A stretch of 43,095 nucleotides of DNA from Bacteroides sp. GTDB lineage: Bacteria > Bacteroidota > Bacteroidia > Bacteroidales > Muribaculaceae. The notes below the pieces were generated by a model. That model worked only from the letters and a program-made list of their open reading frames with translations. It had not been told where the DNA came from and did no database searches. The stretch covers positions 1-43,095 of the forward strand of contig JAAVDE010000039.1 of assembly GCA_014801955.1 (NCBI GenBank). The letters are read 5' to 3'. Shown here piece by piece: positions 17,782 through 25,282 of this stretch. Each line of letters opens with the position of its first letter. The first letter of the stretch is position 1. Both the position numbers and the translations under genes were made by a program.

Positions 17782-19236
17782 ATGGCCGGAGAAAAAGTTT
17801 ATCGTTGGTCGTTCATTGACCGCGCGAGCATAGCCGTTATCAACCTGGTAACCAACCTCATTTTGGCCCGCCTGCTAACCCAGGGCGACTTCGGCCTGCT
17901 GGCAATGGTCGCGCTCTTCACCGTTATCGCCGCCGACCTGTCGGGCTGCGGCCTCTCCGACGGCCTTATCCACAAACCCAACCCGACCGAATCGGACTAC
18001 TCAACGGTTTTCATCTTCAACTCCGCAGTTGGCCTGACGCTCGGATCTGCCTTTTTCCTGAGCGCGCCGCTATGGGCCAACTTCTTCGGTTATAGCGAAA
18101 TAACGTCAATCATGCGCATCTTCGGCGTTTCCTTCTTCTTCCAAACGATGGGCTACGTTCAGGAAACGCGCCTGCGCAAACAGCTGAAAATGAAAACCGT
18201 ATGCCTTGTGCGCGTCGGTGCGACACTGACCGTGTCGGTCATGGCCATCATAGTTGCCCTGCTCGGCGGAGGCTACTATGCGCTGGTCTGCACCCAGATT
18301 CTGCTCAACTTCATTATCTTCATTTACTACACCATTGCCTCGCGCTGGTTTCCGCAGCTGCAATTCAGCAAACAGGCCTTCCGCGAATTTTTCAGCTATG
18401 GCTTCCACCTGATGCTCGCCTACCTCGCAACCATAATCGAGCGCAACATTAACCCCGCGGTTCTCGGCCGCTACTACAACCCCGCCGCATCGGGCGTTTA
18501 CTACCAGGGTGGAAAACTCGCCCAGGTGCCCTATGGAGTTTCCGAATCATCGATTAACGCACCCTTCTTCGTCGTGGCCTCCAACGAAGAAAACCCCGAC
18601 CGCCAGCGCCGGCTCGTTGAAGAAATGACAACGACAATGCTGACAATCAACTTCTCCATCATTGCCCTCCTCTTCGCCGCCGCAACGCCGATTATCGGCT
18701 GCATGTTAGGCGCCAAATGGATGAACTGCATACCTATTTTCCGCATCCTCCTCTTCGCCGAATGTCTCTTCGCCATCAAACAATACTTCATAACCCTCTG
18801 TAAGCTCCGCGCCAAAACCCGCTTCGTGCGCAACCTCGGCTTCGGCGAAGTAGCCTTTCAGCTCGCCCTGCTCGCCATTTTCTGGCGCTACGGCATTGAA
18901 CTGATTGCCGCGACTCAGGTCGCCGGCGTTGCCTTCGCAACTATTGTTTACACAATCTACTCCGCCCGCACCCTGAAATTCTTCACCTTGCGGGGCATAG
19001 CCGCCATCATCGGACGCGCGGCCTGGATTCCCCTGATTGCCGGCCTGCTGACCGCAGTCGCCCTCTACCTTTTCGCCCCCTACGCCCCGACCGGCACCTT
19101 TGCGCGCACCAACATCAGCGCCTTAGCCAACTGCCTGGTCGCCTGCACAACATTCAGCGCCACAACCCTCCTGCTCGGCGCCGCCACCAACTCGGGCCTC
19201 TACCTGCTCCTCCGCCAAAAGCTCCTCCGCCACTAA
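17782..19236 (+). CDS. Wzx/WzxC-type lipopolysaccharide/polysaccharide flippase
   Basis: The 484-aa protein begins VYRWSFIDRASIAVINLVTN and has ILARLLTQGDFGLLAMVALF, the N-terminal pattern of WzxC-like members of the PST/MOP family. Hydrophobic segments run throughout (about 12-14). It would translocate the lipid-linked repeat unit made by the GTs of this block. It is the last plus-strand gene before a convergent WecG/TagA-type gene 22 nt away. Composition is GC-rich like the chromosome, unlike the flippase at the left edge, so the two polysaccharide systems have different histories. Confidence 0.92.
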   Translation: MAGEKVYRWSFIDRASIAVINLVTNLILARLLTQGDFGLLAMVALFTVIAADLSGCGLSDGLIHKPNPTESDYSTVFIFNSAVGLTLGSAFFLSAPLWANFFGYSEITSIMRIFGVSFFFQTMGYVQETRLRKQLKMKTVCLVRVGATLTVSVMAIIVALLGGGYYALVCTQILLNFIIFIYYTIASRWFPQLQFSKQAFREFFSYGFHLMLAYLATIIERNINPAVLGRYYNPAASGVYYQGGKLAQVPYGVSESSINAPFFVVASNEENPDRQRRLVEEMTTTMLTINFSIIALLFAAATPIIGCMLGAKWMNCIPIFRILLFAECLFAIKQYFITLCKLRAKTRFVRNLGFGEVAFQLALLAIFWRYGIELIAATQVAGVAFATIVYTIYSARTLKFFTLRGIAAIIGRAAWIPLIAGLLTAVALYLFAPYAPTGTFARTNISALANCLVACTTFSATTLLLGAATNSGLYLLLRQKLLRH

Positions 19237-19258
19237 CCCGCCCGCCGGCGTCGGCCAT

Positions 19259-19957
19259 TTAGAGGCGGTTGGTGTAGAGGGCGGCGGCGTAGCGGAGGTA
19301 GGGGCCGATGCGCCTGATGCGCGAGGGCTGGGCAATGAAGCGCCAGAGCCATTCGGCGCCGATGGCCTGGAGTGCCTTGGGCGCGCGCTTGAAGTTGCCG
19401 ACGTAGAGGTCGAAGCTGCCGCCGAGGCCTTGGTAAACGGCGTTGGGATGGCGCTGCTTGAGGCGTTGCATGAGAAATTCCTGTTTGGGCGAACCCATCG
19501 CAACGAAAACGAAGTCGGGGCGCGTGCGCTCCAGGTCGGCAGCGAGTTTCTCGTCGTCGCCCGGCTGCAAAAAGCCGTTGCGGAAGCCAACGATGTCGAT
19601 TCCCGGAAATTCGGCGCGCAGTTTCGCAACGACTTCTTCGATAACCTCCTGGCGGGTGCCGACGAGATAGAATTTGCGCTGGCCGGCAAAACGGCGGATA
19701 ATATGGAGCCAGAGTTCGCAGCCCGGCGTGCGCTCAACGTTTTTGAACCCTTTGCGGCGACCGGCCTTAACGGCACCGGCGCCATCGCAATAGCCGATAT
19801 TGTCGTTAATAACGTCGACGAGCTGCTGAGTGGCGTTCATGCACTTTTCGGCGTTGACGGCAACGAGGATGCCCTTGTGGTCGTCGGCATAGTCAATAAC
19901 TTCGTTGAAGGAGCTGAACGGATGAACGTTGATATTGCGGATGGAAAAGGTTGTCAT
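19259..19957 (-). CDS. WecG/TagA/CpsF family glycosyltransferase (GT26)
   Basis: The 232-aa product has the GT26 signatures YCDGAGAVKAGRRKG, FYLVGTRQEVIEEV and FVAMGSPKQEFLMQ. These enzymes add a sugar such as N-acetylmannosamine(uronate) to an undecaprenyl-diphosphate-linked acceptor at the membrane. The ATG at 19957 is preferred; an in-frame TTG at 19963 would give a TTGA overlap with the flavoprotein stop. It is transcribed convergently toward the flippase gene, so it may serve the 12902-19236 polysaccharide block although its mRNA probably starts at the flavodiiron promoter. Confidence 0.9.
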   Translation of the reverse strand: MTTFSIRNINVHPFSSFNEVIDYADDHKGILVAVNAEKCMNATQQLVDVINDNIGYCDGAGAVKAGRRKGFKNVERTPGCELWLHIIRRFAGQRKFYLVGTRQEVIEEVVAKLRAEFPGIDIVGFRNGFLQPGDDEKLAADLERTRPDFVFVAMGSPKQEFLMQRLKQRHPNAVYQGLGGSFDLYVGNFKRAPKALQAIGAEWLWRFIAQPSRIRRIGPYLRYAAALYTNRL

Positions 19958-19959
19958 TA

Positions 19960-21129
19960 TCAATGAGCCAATAAATTGTTAATAAAAGCGGTAATCGCCG
20001 CCGGAGTTTCGGAGTCGGCGGCGGAGCGGATGGTCAAAACGGAGTCAATGACCGTGCAGTCGCGCATCGCGCCAATCATCGCGGCCATCTGGCGCGCGGC
20101 AGCCGGCGCCCATGATCCGTTTTCAATCAGGCCGAAGGTTCGGTTGCGCAGTCCTTTGATTTGGAGGTGATAGAGAAAATCGTGCATGGCGGGGAAAACG
20201 CCTGCATCGTAGGTCGGCGACGCGCAAACGATGCGCCCCATGCGAAAAGCCTGACCAACGGCATAGCTGACGTCGGTCCGACAAAGGTCAACCGTCGTCA
20301 CCGCAATGCCGCGCTGCTCAAGAGCCGCCGCCACGCTGAGGGCGACCCGGGCCGTGTGGCCATAAATGCTCGCATAGGCAACCAAAACGCCCTGCGGCTC
20401 CTCGGGCCGATAGCTGCTCCAGAGACCATAGAGTTCCAGGGCGCGTTGAAGGTCGGCGCCCTCGAGAATCGGGCCGTGGAGCGGACAAAGGCGCTCAACG
20501 CCCTCCAGCCGGGCAACCTTGGTAATCAGCTTATCGACCTGAGCGCCATACTTGCCAACGATGTTGGCATAATAGCGGCGCGCCTCGTCGGGCCACGCCC
20601 CGTCATCGCCAACGCCGAACGTGCCGAACCCGTCGGCCGAAAACAGCGTATGGCTCGCCCGGTGGTAGCTGACCATCACCTCGGGCCAGTGAACCATCGG
20701 CGCCCCGAAAAACTGAAGCTCCTCGGAGCCGATTTGAAGCACGTCGCCCTCGCCGACCGCCTGAGTGCGGCCGCTGAAATCAATGTCAGGGAAAAATTGG
20801 CCGAGAATCTTCAGCGCCTGTGCGCTGCCGACCACCACGGCCTGCGGATACCGGGCCATGAAATCGCCAATCGACGCCGAATGGTCCGGCTCCATGTGTT
20901 GAACAATCAGATAATCAACGCCCAGGGGTGCAGCTTCGGCCACCAGGTCGAGCCACTGCCGGGTGCAACGACGGTCAACGGCATCAATCACCGCCGTTTT
21001 CGAGCCACCACGAATAACATAAGAGTTATACGTCACGCCCGACGTCAGCGGATACTGATTCTCAAACATATCCAGCCCGGCGTCCTCAACGCCGACAGCC
21101 AAAATATTCCTGCGAACTTCTCTATTCAT
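19960..21129 (-). CDS. FprA-type flavodiiron protein (A-type flavoprotein)
   Basis: The 389-aa protein has an N-terminal metallo-beta-lactamase-like diiron domain with VQHMEPDHSASIG (H-x-E-x-D-H ligand set), a downstream MVHWPE His and SADGFGTFG. A C-terminal flavodoxin domain follows (VLVAYASIYGHTARVA, FMN phosphate loop). Flavodiiron proteins reduce O2 to water or NO to N2O and protect anaerobes. The start is set at the ATG at 21129 (MNREVRRN); a longer in-frame start would lie in the promoter region. A TAAATTTG box is 21 nt upstream of it. The length agrees with the family (about 390-410 aa). Confidence 0.95.
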   Translation of the reverse strand: MNREVRRNILAVGVEDAGLDMFENQYPLTSGVTYNSYVIRGGSKTAVIDAVDRRCTRQWLDLVAEAAPLGVDYLIVQHMEPDHSASIGDFMARYPQAVVVGSAQALKILGQFFPDIDFSGRTQAVGEGDVLQIGSEELQFFGAPMVHWPEVMVSYHRASHTLFSADGFGTFGVGDDGAWPDEARRYYANIVGKYGAQVDKLITKVARLEGVERLCPLHGPILEGADLQRALELYGLWSSYRPEEPQGVLVAYASIYGHTARVALSVAAALEQRGIAVTTVDLCRTDVSYAVGQAFRMGRIVCASPTYDAGVFPAMHDFLYHLQIKGLRNRTFGLIENGSWAPAAARQMAAMIGAMRDCTVIDSVLTIRSAADSETPAAITAFINNLLAH

Positions 21130-21149
21130 AATCTTAATTACCAATAGCG

Positions 21150-21181
21150 CAAATTTACAACAATAATTAATAACATGCAAT
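21150..21181 (-). promoter_or_regulatory. Promoter of the flavodiiron protein gene
   Basis: On the minus strand ATTG (21181-21178, a variant of TTTG) precedes TAAATTTG (21157-21150) by 20 nt. The start codon at 21129 is about 20 nt downstream of the -7 box. Confidence 0.65.
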
Positions 21182-21227
21182 TCCTCCCGCCAAATTTAGC
21201 CCAAAGAAGCCCCCGCCCCCGCCAACC

Positions 21228-21282
21228 CGCAAAAATTCCGAATCGCGGAATTGGAAATTACTAATTAAATTAGTAACTTTGC
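21228..21282 (+). repeat. 55-bp promoter-bearing direct repeat, copy 1
   Basis: These 55 bp recur without any mismatch at 22779-22833. The unit contains an inverted repeat AATTCCG-AATCG-CGGAATT, a 17-bp palindrome TACTAATT-A-AATTAGTA and a TAACTTTG -7 box at its right end (21274-21281). Copy 1 drives the structured leader RNA and GT2 gene. Palindromes at this distance upstream of a -7 box could also be operator sites. Confidence 0.9.
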
Positions 21283-21650
21283 AGGCGCAGACCGCCACGC
21301 AGAAGCCCGGTCGGGGTAAGTGTGGTGGGATGCAGACATAATAATACAGGAAGCGTTTACTGCGCACCTTCTTGACTCATCGGAATCTGGTAAATTCAAT
21401 CGTAGCCAAGAATGTTGCAAACAGTAGATGCCTTGTGGATATGTATATTTAAGCTATTGCCCGCGCCTAAGCGTTGGCAATGGTAATATATTCATATTCT
21501 GCGTGAGGCTTCTGCATGTTTGCTCGTTCAGCTACGATGGGCAATACCAGAGCCTCGATGAGTGGAACGAGCAACAAGTACGGCACTCACGCTTTCTTTT
21601 TCCCCTCCATAACCGCCAAAGCGTGTGCCCCGCGGCTCTTGAATCGCAAA
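21283..21650 (+). ncRNA. Long structured leader RNA upstream of the GT2 gene
   Basis: From the copy-1 promoter to the GT2 start there are about 365 nt with no convincing gene. Long perfect complementarities are present: TTGCTCGTTC (21520-21529) with GAACGAGCAA (21565-21574); GAGGCT(T)CTG (21505-21514) with CAGAGCCTC (21548-21556), which interleaves with the first as a pseudoknot; GCGTGAG (21501-21507) with CTCACGC (21586-21592); CACGCTTT (21588-21595) with AAAGCGTG (21618-21625); and ATTGCC (21456-21461) with GGCAAT (21476-21481) or, extended, with GGGCAAT (21539-21545). A 5' stem pairs 21324-21335 with 21360-21368. The CTCACGC arm is followed by TTTCTTTTT, like a terminator whose arm can also be taken by the downstream helix. 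It does not show tmRNA or RNase P signatures. Whether it is a cis leader or a separate RNA is open. Confidence 0.65.
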
Positions 21651-22706
21651 ATGAAGATTAGTTGCATCGTTCCGGTCTACAACACTTCGAAATATCTGAA
21701 ACAATGCCTGGGCTCATTAATAAACCAAACGCATAGAGACACGGAAATCATTATCGTAAATGACTGTTCTACCGACAACAGTGCCTCAATCTGTCAGGAA
21801 TATGCACAACAATATCCCGACCGGGTAGTCTTTATCAACAAAGCCGTGAACGAAGGTGTTGACAAAGCCCGATTCGATGCAATAAACTACTTATTATCAT
21901 GCAACTCCGCAGATTGCGTCACGTTCATTGACTCGGATGACTATGTTGAACCTGAGGCCCTGGCTCAATTAGCGAAAGCGATGGCAGAAACAGACGCCGA
22001 CGTTATTGAAATGCGCAATTCAAGATGTATCAGGAACTTCAAATTCAAGCGCAACCCATATATAGAAGCCAAGACAATCAGTCAGCCACAACTTTTCGAT
22101 GACTACTATGTTTCATTCTTCGGCATTAATATTTTATCGGTCAGCATATGGGGGAAACTTTATCGGTTGGACTTGTTTCGGAAAGCGAAACTGACTCCGT
22201 CGGGATTCAAGATGGGCGAAGATTTAATCATGAACATGAAGTTATTCCCCTTTATCAACCGATATAGAATCATCGATTACTATGGCTATAACTACAGGGT
22301 AGGCGGCCTGACGTCGCGATATAACCCAACGCTATGGACCGACTTAAAAAGCCAATATTACCTAAAGCGTCAGCAGCTTGTTGACTGCGATTACATGAAA
22401 GCACTAAAACCGCTCAACATTGAATTAAAAAATATTCTCATAAGCGCTATAATCCAAAGGATTTCATTCTTAAAAAAATCCGATGACACGCTACGGCAAT
22501 GGGTGCTTGCCGAACTGAACGACACGGTTCTTTGGCACGACATCGAAGAAATGAGCGAAACAGAGCCGGACCCCATCTATAAATACATCGCAACCAAAGA
22601 TGCCGATTCAATAATATTGATAGTTAAGGAGCGACTACACGAGCAACGATGGAGAAGGCGCACCAAAAAACTGCTAATACACCTCAGCAAGCTGTTCGGC
22701 AAATAG
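21651..22706 (+). CDS. Glycosyltransferase family 2, orphan in an AT-rich cassette
   Basis: The 351-aa protein starts KISCIVPVYNTSKYLKQCLG, with IIIVNDCSTDNS and FIDSDDYVEPEAL (DxD-type motif around residue 98), i.e. a GT-A inverting transferase of family 2. The ATG at 21651 is chosen because the conserved beta-strand begins at once; the reading frame is also open upstream through the leader, but those codons overlap RNA helices and resemble no protein domain. Composition is AT-rich compared with the flanking flavodiiron and coaD genes. It stands alone, not in a polysaccharide operon, and is bracketed by 55-bp direct repeats. Acceptor is unknown. Confidence 0.9.
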   Translation: MKISCIVPVYNTSKYLKQCLGSLINQTHRDTEIIIVNDCSTDNSASICQEYAQQYPDRVVFINKAVNEGVDKARFDAINYLLSCNSADCVTFIDSDDYVEPEALAQLAKAMAETDADVIEMRNSRCIRNFKFKRNPYIEAKTISQPQLFDDYYVSFFGINILSVSIWGKLYRLDLFRKAKLTPSGFKMGEDLIMNMKLFPFINRYRIIDYYGYNYRVGGLTSRYNPTLWTDLKSQYYLKRQQLVDCDYMKALKPLNIELKNILISAIIQRISFLKKSDDTLRQWVLAELNDTVLWHDIEEMSETEPDPIYKYIATKDADSIILIVKERLHEQRWRRRTKKLLIHLSKLFGK

Positions 22707-22736
22707 CTCTTACCGGCAATTGAGGCCGCCATAGAT

Positions 22737-22777
22737 GTCAACCGGTGCGTCGGCGAGAAGCCGCCGCACCGGTTGAC
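22737..22777 (+). terminator. Strong hairpin at the right end of the RNA-GT2 cassette
   Basis: GTCAACCGGTGCG (22737-22749) pairs perfectly with CGCACCGGTTGAC (22765-22777), and the top of the stem adds CGGC/GCCG. It lies 31 nt after the GT2 stop and 1 nt before repeat copy 2. No U-tract follows directly, so it may stabilise or process the 3' end, or mark the cassette boundary, rather than terminate by itself. Confidence 0.55.
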
Positions 22778-22778
22778 G

Positions 22779-22833
22779 CGCAAAAATTCCGAATCGCGGA
22801 ATTGGAAATTACTAATTAAATTAGTAACTTTGC
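22779..22833 (+). repeat. 55-bp promoter-bearing direct repeat, copy 2 (coaD promoter)
   Basis: Identical to 21228-21282, including both palindromes and the TAACTTTG -7 box (22825-22832). Here the coaD ATG follows only 8 nt after the box, so this copy gives an almost leaderless mRNA, in contrast to the long leader from copy 1. Confidence 0.9.
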
Positions 22834-22840
22834 GCTTAGT

Positions 22841-23290
22841 ATGAAAATGGAACGTATAGCTTTTTTTGCAGGGTCGTTTAACCCGTTCACGCTTGGCCAT
22901 CAGTCGGTGGTTGAGCGCGGTTTGCAGGTTTTTGACCGAATCGTTATCGGCATCGGCGTCAATGCGCAGAAAATGGCGGATACCGACGTTGAGGAGCGCG
23001 TGGCCGCTATTCTGGATGTTTTCGGCGATGATCCGCGCATTGAGGTGGAGGCCTATTCGGAGCTGACCTGGCAGGCCGCCCGCCGGCTGGGCTGCACCCA
23101 TCTGCTGCGCGGCGTTCGCTCAACGGTCGATTTCGAATATGAGCGTACGCTGGCCGACGCTAACCGAAACCTTTCGGGGCTGGAAACAGTTATTTTGTTT
23201 ACTTTGCCCGAGCAGGGTTTTATCAGTTCGTCGCTGGTGCGCGAGCTGGAGCGCTATGGCGCCGATACTTCCGAACTTCTTCCCCGCTGA
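22841..23290 (+). CDS. coaD: Phosphopantetheine adenylyltransferase
   Basis: The 149-aa protein has the nucleotidyltransferase opening FFAGSFNPFTLGHQSVVERG with the TxGH motif (residues 17-20), LRGVRSTVDFEYE and the C-terminal ISSSLVRE motif. CoaD makes dephospho-CoA from 4'-phosphopantetheine and ATP. An alternative start is the second Met (22847). It lies immediately behind repeat copy 2 and opens a plus-strand run of eight genes to 30097. Length is slightly shorter than the typical about 160 aa but all motifs are present. Confidence 0.95.
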   Translation: MKMERIAFFAGSFNPFTLGHQSVVERGLQVFDRIVIGIGVNAQKMADTDVEERVAAILDVFGDDPRIEVEAYSELTWQAARRLGCTHLLRGVRSTVDFEYERTLADANRNLSGLETVILFTLPEQGFISSSLVRELERYGADTSELLPR

Positions 23291-23319
23291 AACCTTTAAC
23301 ACAACACATCTAACGAACA

Positions 23320-24903
23320 GTGAAAATACTTAGAACTCTGATTTTCTGCCTGGTTGGCCTCGGGTGCGCATCCGCAGCCCGCGCCAACTTCGATGCCGCC
23401 AAGAAGCTGATGACGGCCCAGGGCTTCATCCAGAATTATTATGCCGATTCGGTCAACATGGACCGGGTCGTTGAGCAGGGTATCATTGCGATGCTCAAGG
23501 AGCTGGACCCTCATTCGCTCTATACCGACGCAGCTGAGACCAAGGCGCTGACCGAGCCGCTTAACGGCAATTTTTCGGGTATCGGCGTGCAGTTCCAATT
23601 GGTGCAGGACACGGTCTACGTTATCCAAACAACCGCCGGAGGCCCGTCGGAAAAGGTCGGCATAATTCCGGGCGACCGCATCGTTGCGGCGAACGACACT
23701 GTCATCGCCGGCCGCAAGCTCCATAATTCCGACATCATGAAGCGGCTGCGCGGCGCCAAGGGGTCGTGGGTGAACCTGAAGGTGGTTCGCCGCTCCGAGC
23801 CCGACACGCTGGTTTTCCGCGTTCAGCGCGCCGACATTCCGCTCTACACCGTTGACGCTTCGTATCTGGCCGCCCCGGGCGTTGGCTACGTCCGCATCTC
23901 GTCGTTTGGCCAAACAACGGCCGAAGAGTTCCGCGAGGCCGTTGACCGCCTGCGCAAGCAGGGCATGACCGACCTGATTATCGACCTCCAGGACAACGGC
24001 GGCGGCTACATGCAGCCCGCAATCGAGATTGCCGAATATTTTCTGCAGCCCAACGACGAGGTCGTTTACACGCAGGGCCTCCATCAGCCCGCGCGCCATT
24101 TCCGCGCCAACAAGGTGAAGGACCCGCTGGCCGGGCGCGTGGTCGTTATGCTCAACGAGTATTCGGCCTCGGCCTCGGAAATCCTGGCCGGCGCGCTCCA
24201 GGACCATGACCGCGCAGCCATCGTAGGGCGCCGCTCGTTTGGCAAAGGCCTGGTTCAAACGCCCATACCTTTCCCCGACGGTTCTATGATTCGCCTGACA
24301 ACGGCCCACTACTACACTCCCTCGGGCCGCTCGATTCAAAAGCCCTATGAGCGCGGCAACGCCGACAGCTACCGCAACGACCTGAAGGACCGCTATGACC
24401 ATGGCGAAATCTTCTCGGCCGACTCCGTCCGCCTCGATTCCACCAAGGTTTATCACACCCGCGGAGGCCGCACGGTCTATGGCGGCGGGGGCATCATGCC
24501 CGACCGCTTCATTGCCGCCGACACTACCGGCATCAACAAGTATTTCCGCGAGGTGCGCGCCAAGAACGTGCTCAACCAGTTCGTTGTTGACTACGTTGAA
24601 AACAACCGCAAATCGCTGCGCGCCAACTATCCGACCGAGGCTCTGTTCGTTCATGAGTTCAAGGTTTCGGCGGCCATGATGGAAGAGTTCCACGAAATGG
24701 CCCGCGAGCTCGGCGCCGAAAGCACCCCCGAGCAGCAAAAGGCCGCAGCGCCGCTCATCAAGGCAAACATCAAGGCTCTCATTGGCCGCGACCTGTTCTC
24801 GCCCTCGACCTACTTTGAGGTCGTTAATCCGATAACCCCAACCTATCGCGAGGCCCTGCGCCTGATTCAAAACCCAACGGACTATGACTCGATTCTTCGC
24901 TAA
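23320..24903 (+). CDS. S41 family C-terminal processing peptidase
   Basis: The 527-aa protein, from a GTG start, has a signal peptide (ILRTLIFCLVGLGCASAARA) and a PDZ domain (about 70-165, with FSGIGVQFQLVQD and GDRIVAANDTVI). The S41 protease domain has YSASASEILAGALQD and RSFGKGLVQ. By spacing with E. coli Prc the catalytic Ser is residue 284 and the Lys is 309 (25 apart). It is expected in the periplasm, cleaving C-terminal tails of envelope proteins. It follows coaD by 29 nt and its 3' end overlaps the first DUF1573 gene by 20 nt. No upstream ATG fits the signal peptide, so GTG is kept. Confidence 0.93.
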   Translation: MKILRTLIFCLVGLGCASAARANFDAAKKLMTAQGFIQNYYADSVNMDRVVEQGIIAMLKELDPHSLYTDAAETKALTEPLNGNFSGIGVQFQLVQDTVYVIQTTAGGPSEKVGIIPGDRIVAANDTVIAGRKLHNSDIMKRLRGAKGSWVNLKVVRRSEPDTLVFRVQRADIPLYTVDASYLAAPGVGYVRISSFGQTTAEEFREAVDRLRKQGMTDLIIDLQDNGGGYMQPAIEIAEYFLQPNDEVVYTQGLHQPARHFRANKVKDPLAGRVVVMLNEYSASASEILAGALQDHDRAAIVGRRSFGKGLVQTPIPFPDGSMIRLTTAHYYTPSGRSIQKPYERGNADSYRNDLKDRYDHGEIFSADSVRLDSTKVYHTRGGRTVYGGGGIMPDRFIAADTTGINKYFREVRAKNVLNQFVVDYVENNRKSLRANYPTEALFVHEFKVSAAMMEEFHEMARELGAESTPEQQKAAAPLIKANIKALIGRDLFSPSTYFEVVNPITPTYREALRLIQNPTDYDSILR

Positions 24904-25282
24904 TCTGCTGCTGATGGTCTGCTGCGCTCTATCGGCAGCAGCCGCCGGCCCCGACATCGCCTTCAAGGAAACAACCCATGATTTCGGCAACATCCGCGAG
25001 AACGGAGGGCCGGTTACCTGCGCGTTCACCTATACCAACACCGGCTCGGCGCCGCTGGCTATAATCACGGTTTCAACCACCTGCGGCTGCACATCGACCA
25101 AGTTCTCGCCGCGCCCGCTGGCGCCCGGAAAATCCGAAACCGTCCAGGTCACGTTCAACCCCAATGGGCGCTCCGGCGAGTTCAACTCGCTGATAACGGT
25201 GCGCACCAACGTTCAGGGGGCCAACGGCAAGAAAAAGAAAGAAATTCTGAAGATTTCAGGCAACGTAATTCCCAAAAAATGA
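24884..25282 (+). CDS. Secreted DUF1573 (Hydin-like Ig) protein, single domain
   Basis: The 132-aa product has a signal peptide (residues 1-21, ending SAAAAG) and one DUF1573 domain with HDFGNIRENGGPV and STTCGCTSTKF, a CxC pair typical of the family, then GKSETVQVTFNPNGRSGEF. The function of DUF1573 is unknown; the fold is an immunoglobulin-like (ASPM-SPD-2-Hydin type) domain. It starts inside the end of the S41 gene and overlaps the next DUF1573 gene by 4 bp, so the trio is translationally coupled and may act together in the periplasm (inference). Confidence 0.88.
   Translation: MTRFFANLLLMVCCALSAAAAGPDIAFKETTHDFGNIRENGGPVTCAFTYTNTGSAPLAIITVSTTCGCTSTKFSPRPLAPGKSETVQVTFNPNGRSGEFNSLITVRTNVQGANGKKKKEILKISGNVIPKK

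Noticed and set aside
21283-21650. tmRNA or RNase P RNA as the identity of the leader RNA
   Set aside because: No tRNA-like ends with TTCGA T-arm and no tag frame for tmRNA, and no conserved RNase P core (GAGGAAAGTCC-like) was found.
21428-21661. Short open frames in the GT2 leader, one in frame with the GT2 gene
   Set aside because: They lie on long RNA helices, have no signal peptide or domain and begin mid-structure; treated as RNA, although a leader peptide cannot be excluded.
23296-25029. 577-codon open frame antisense to the S41 peptidase gene
   Set aside because: Same codon-bias shadow; the opposite strand encodes a complete peptidase with catalytic motifs.
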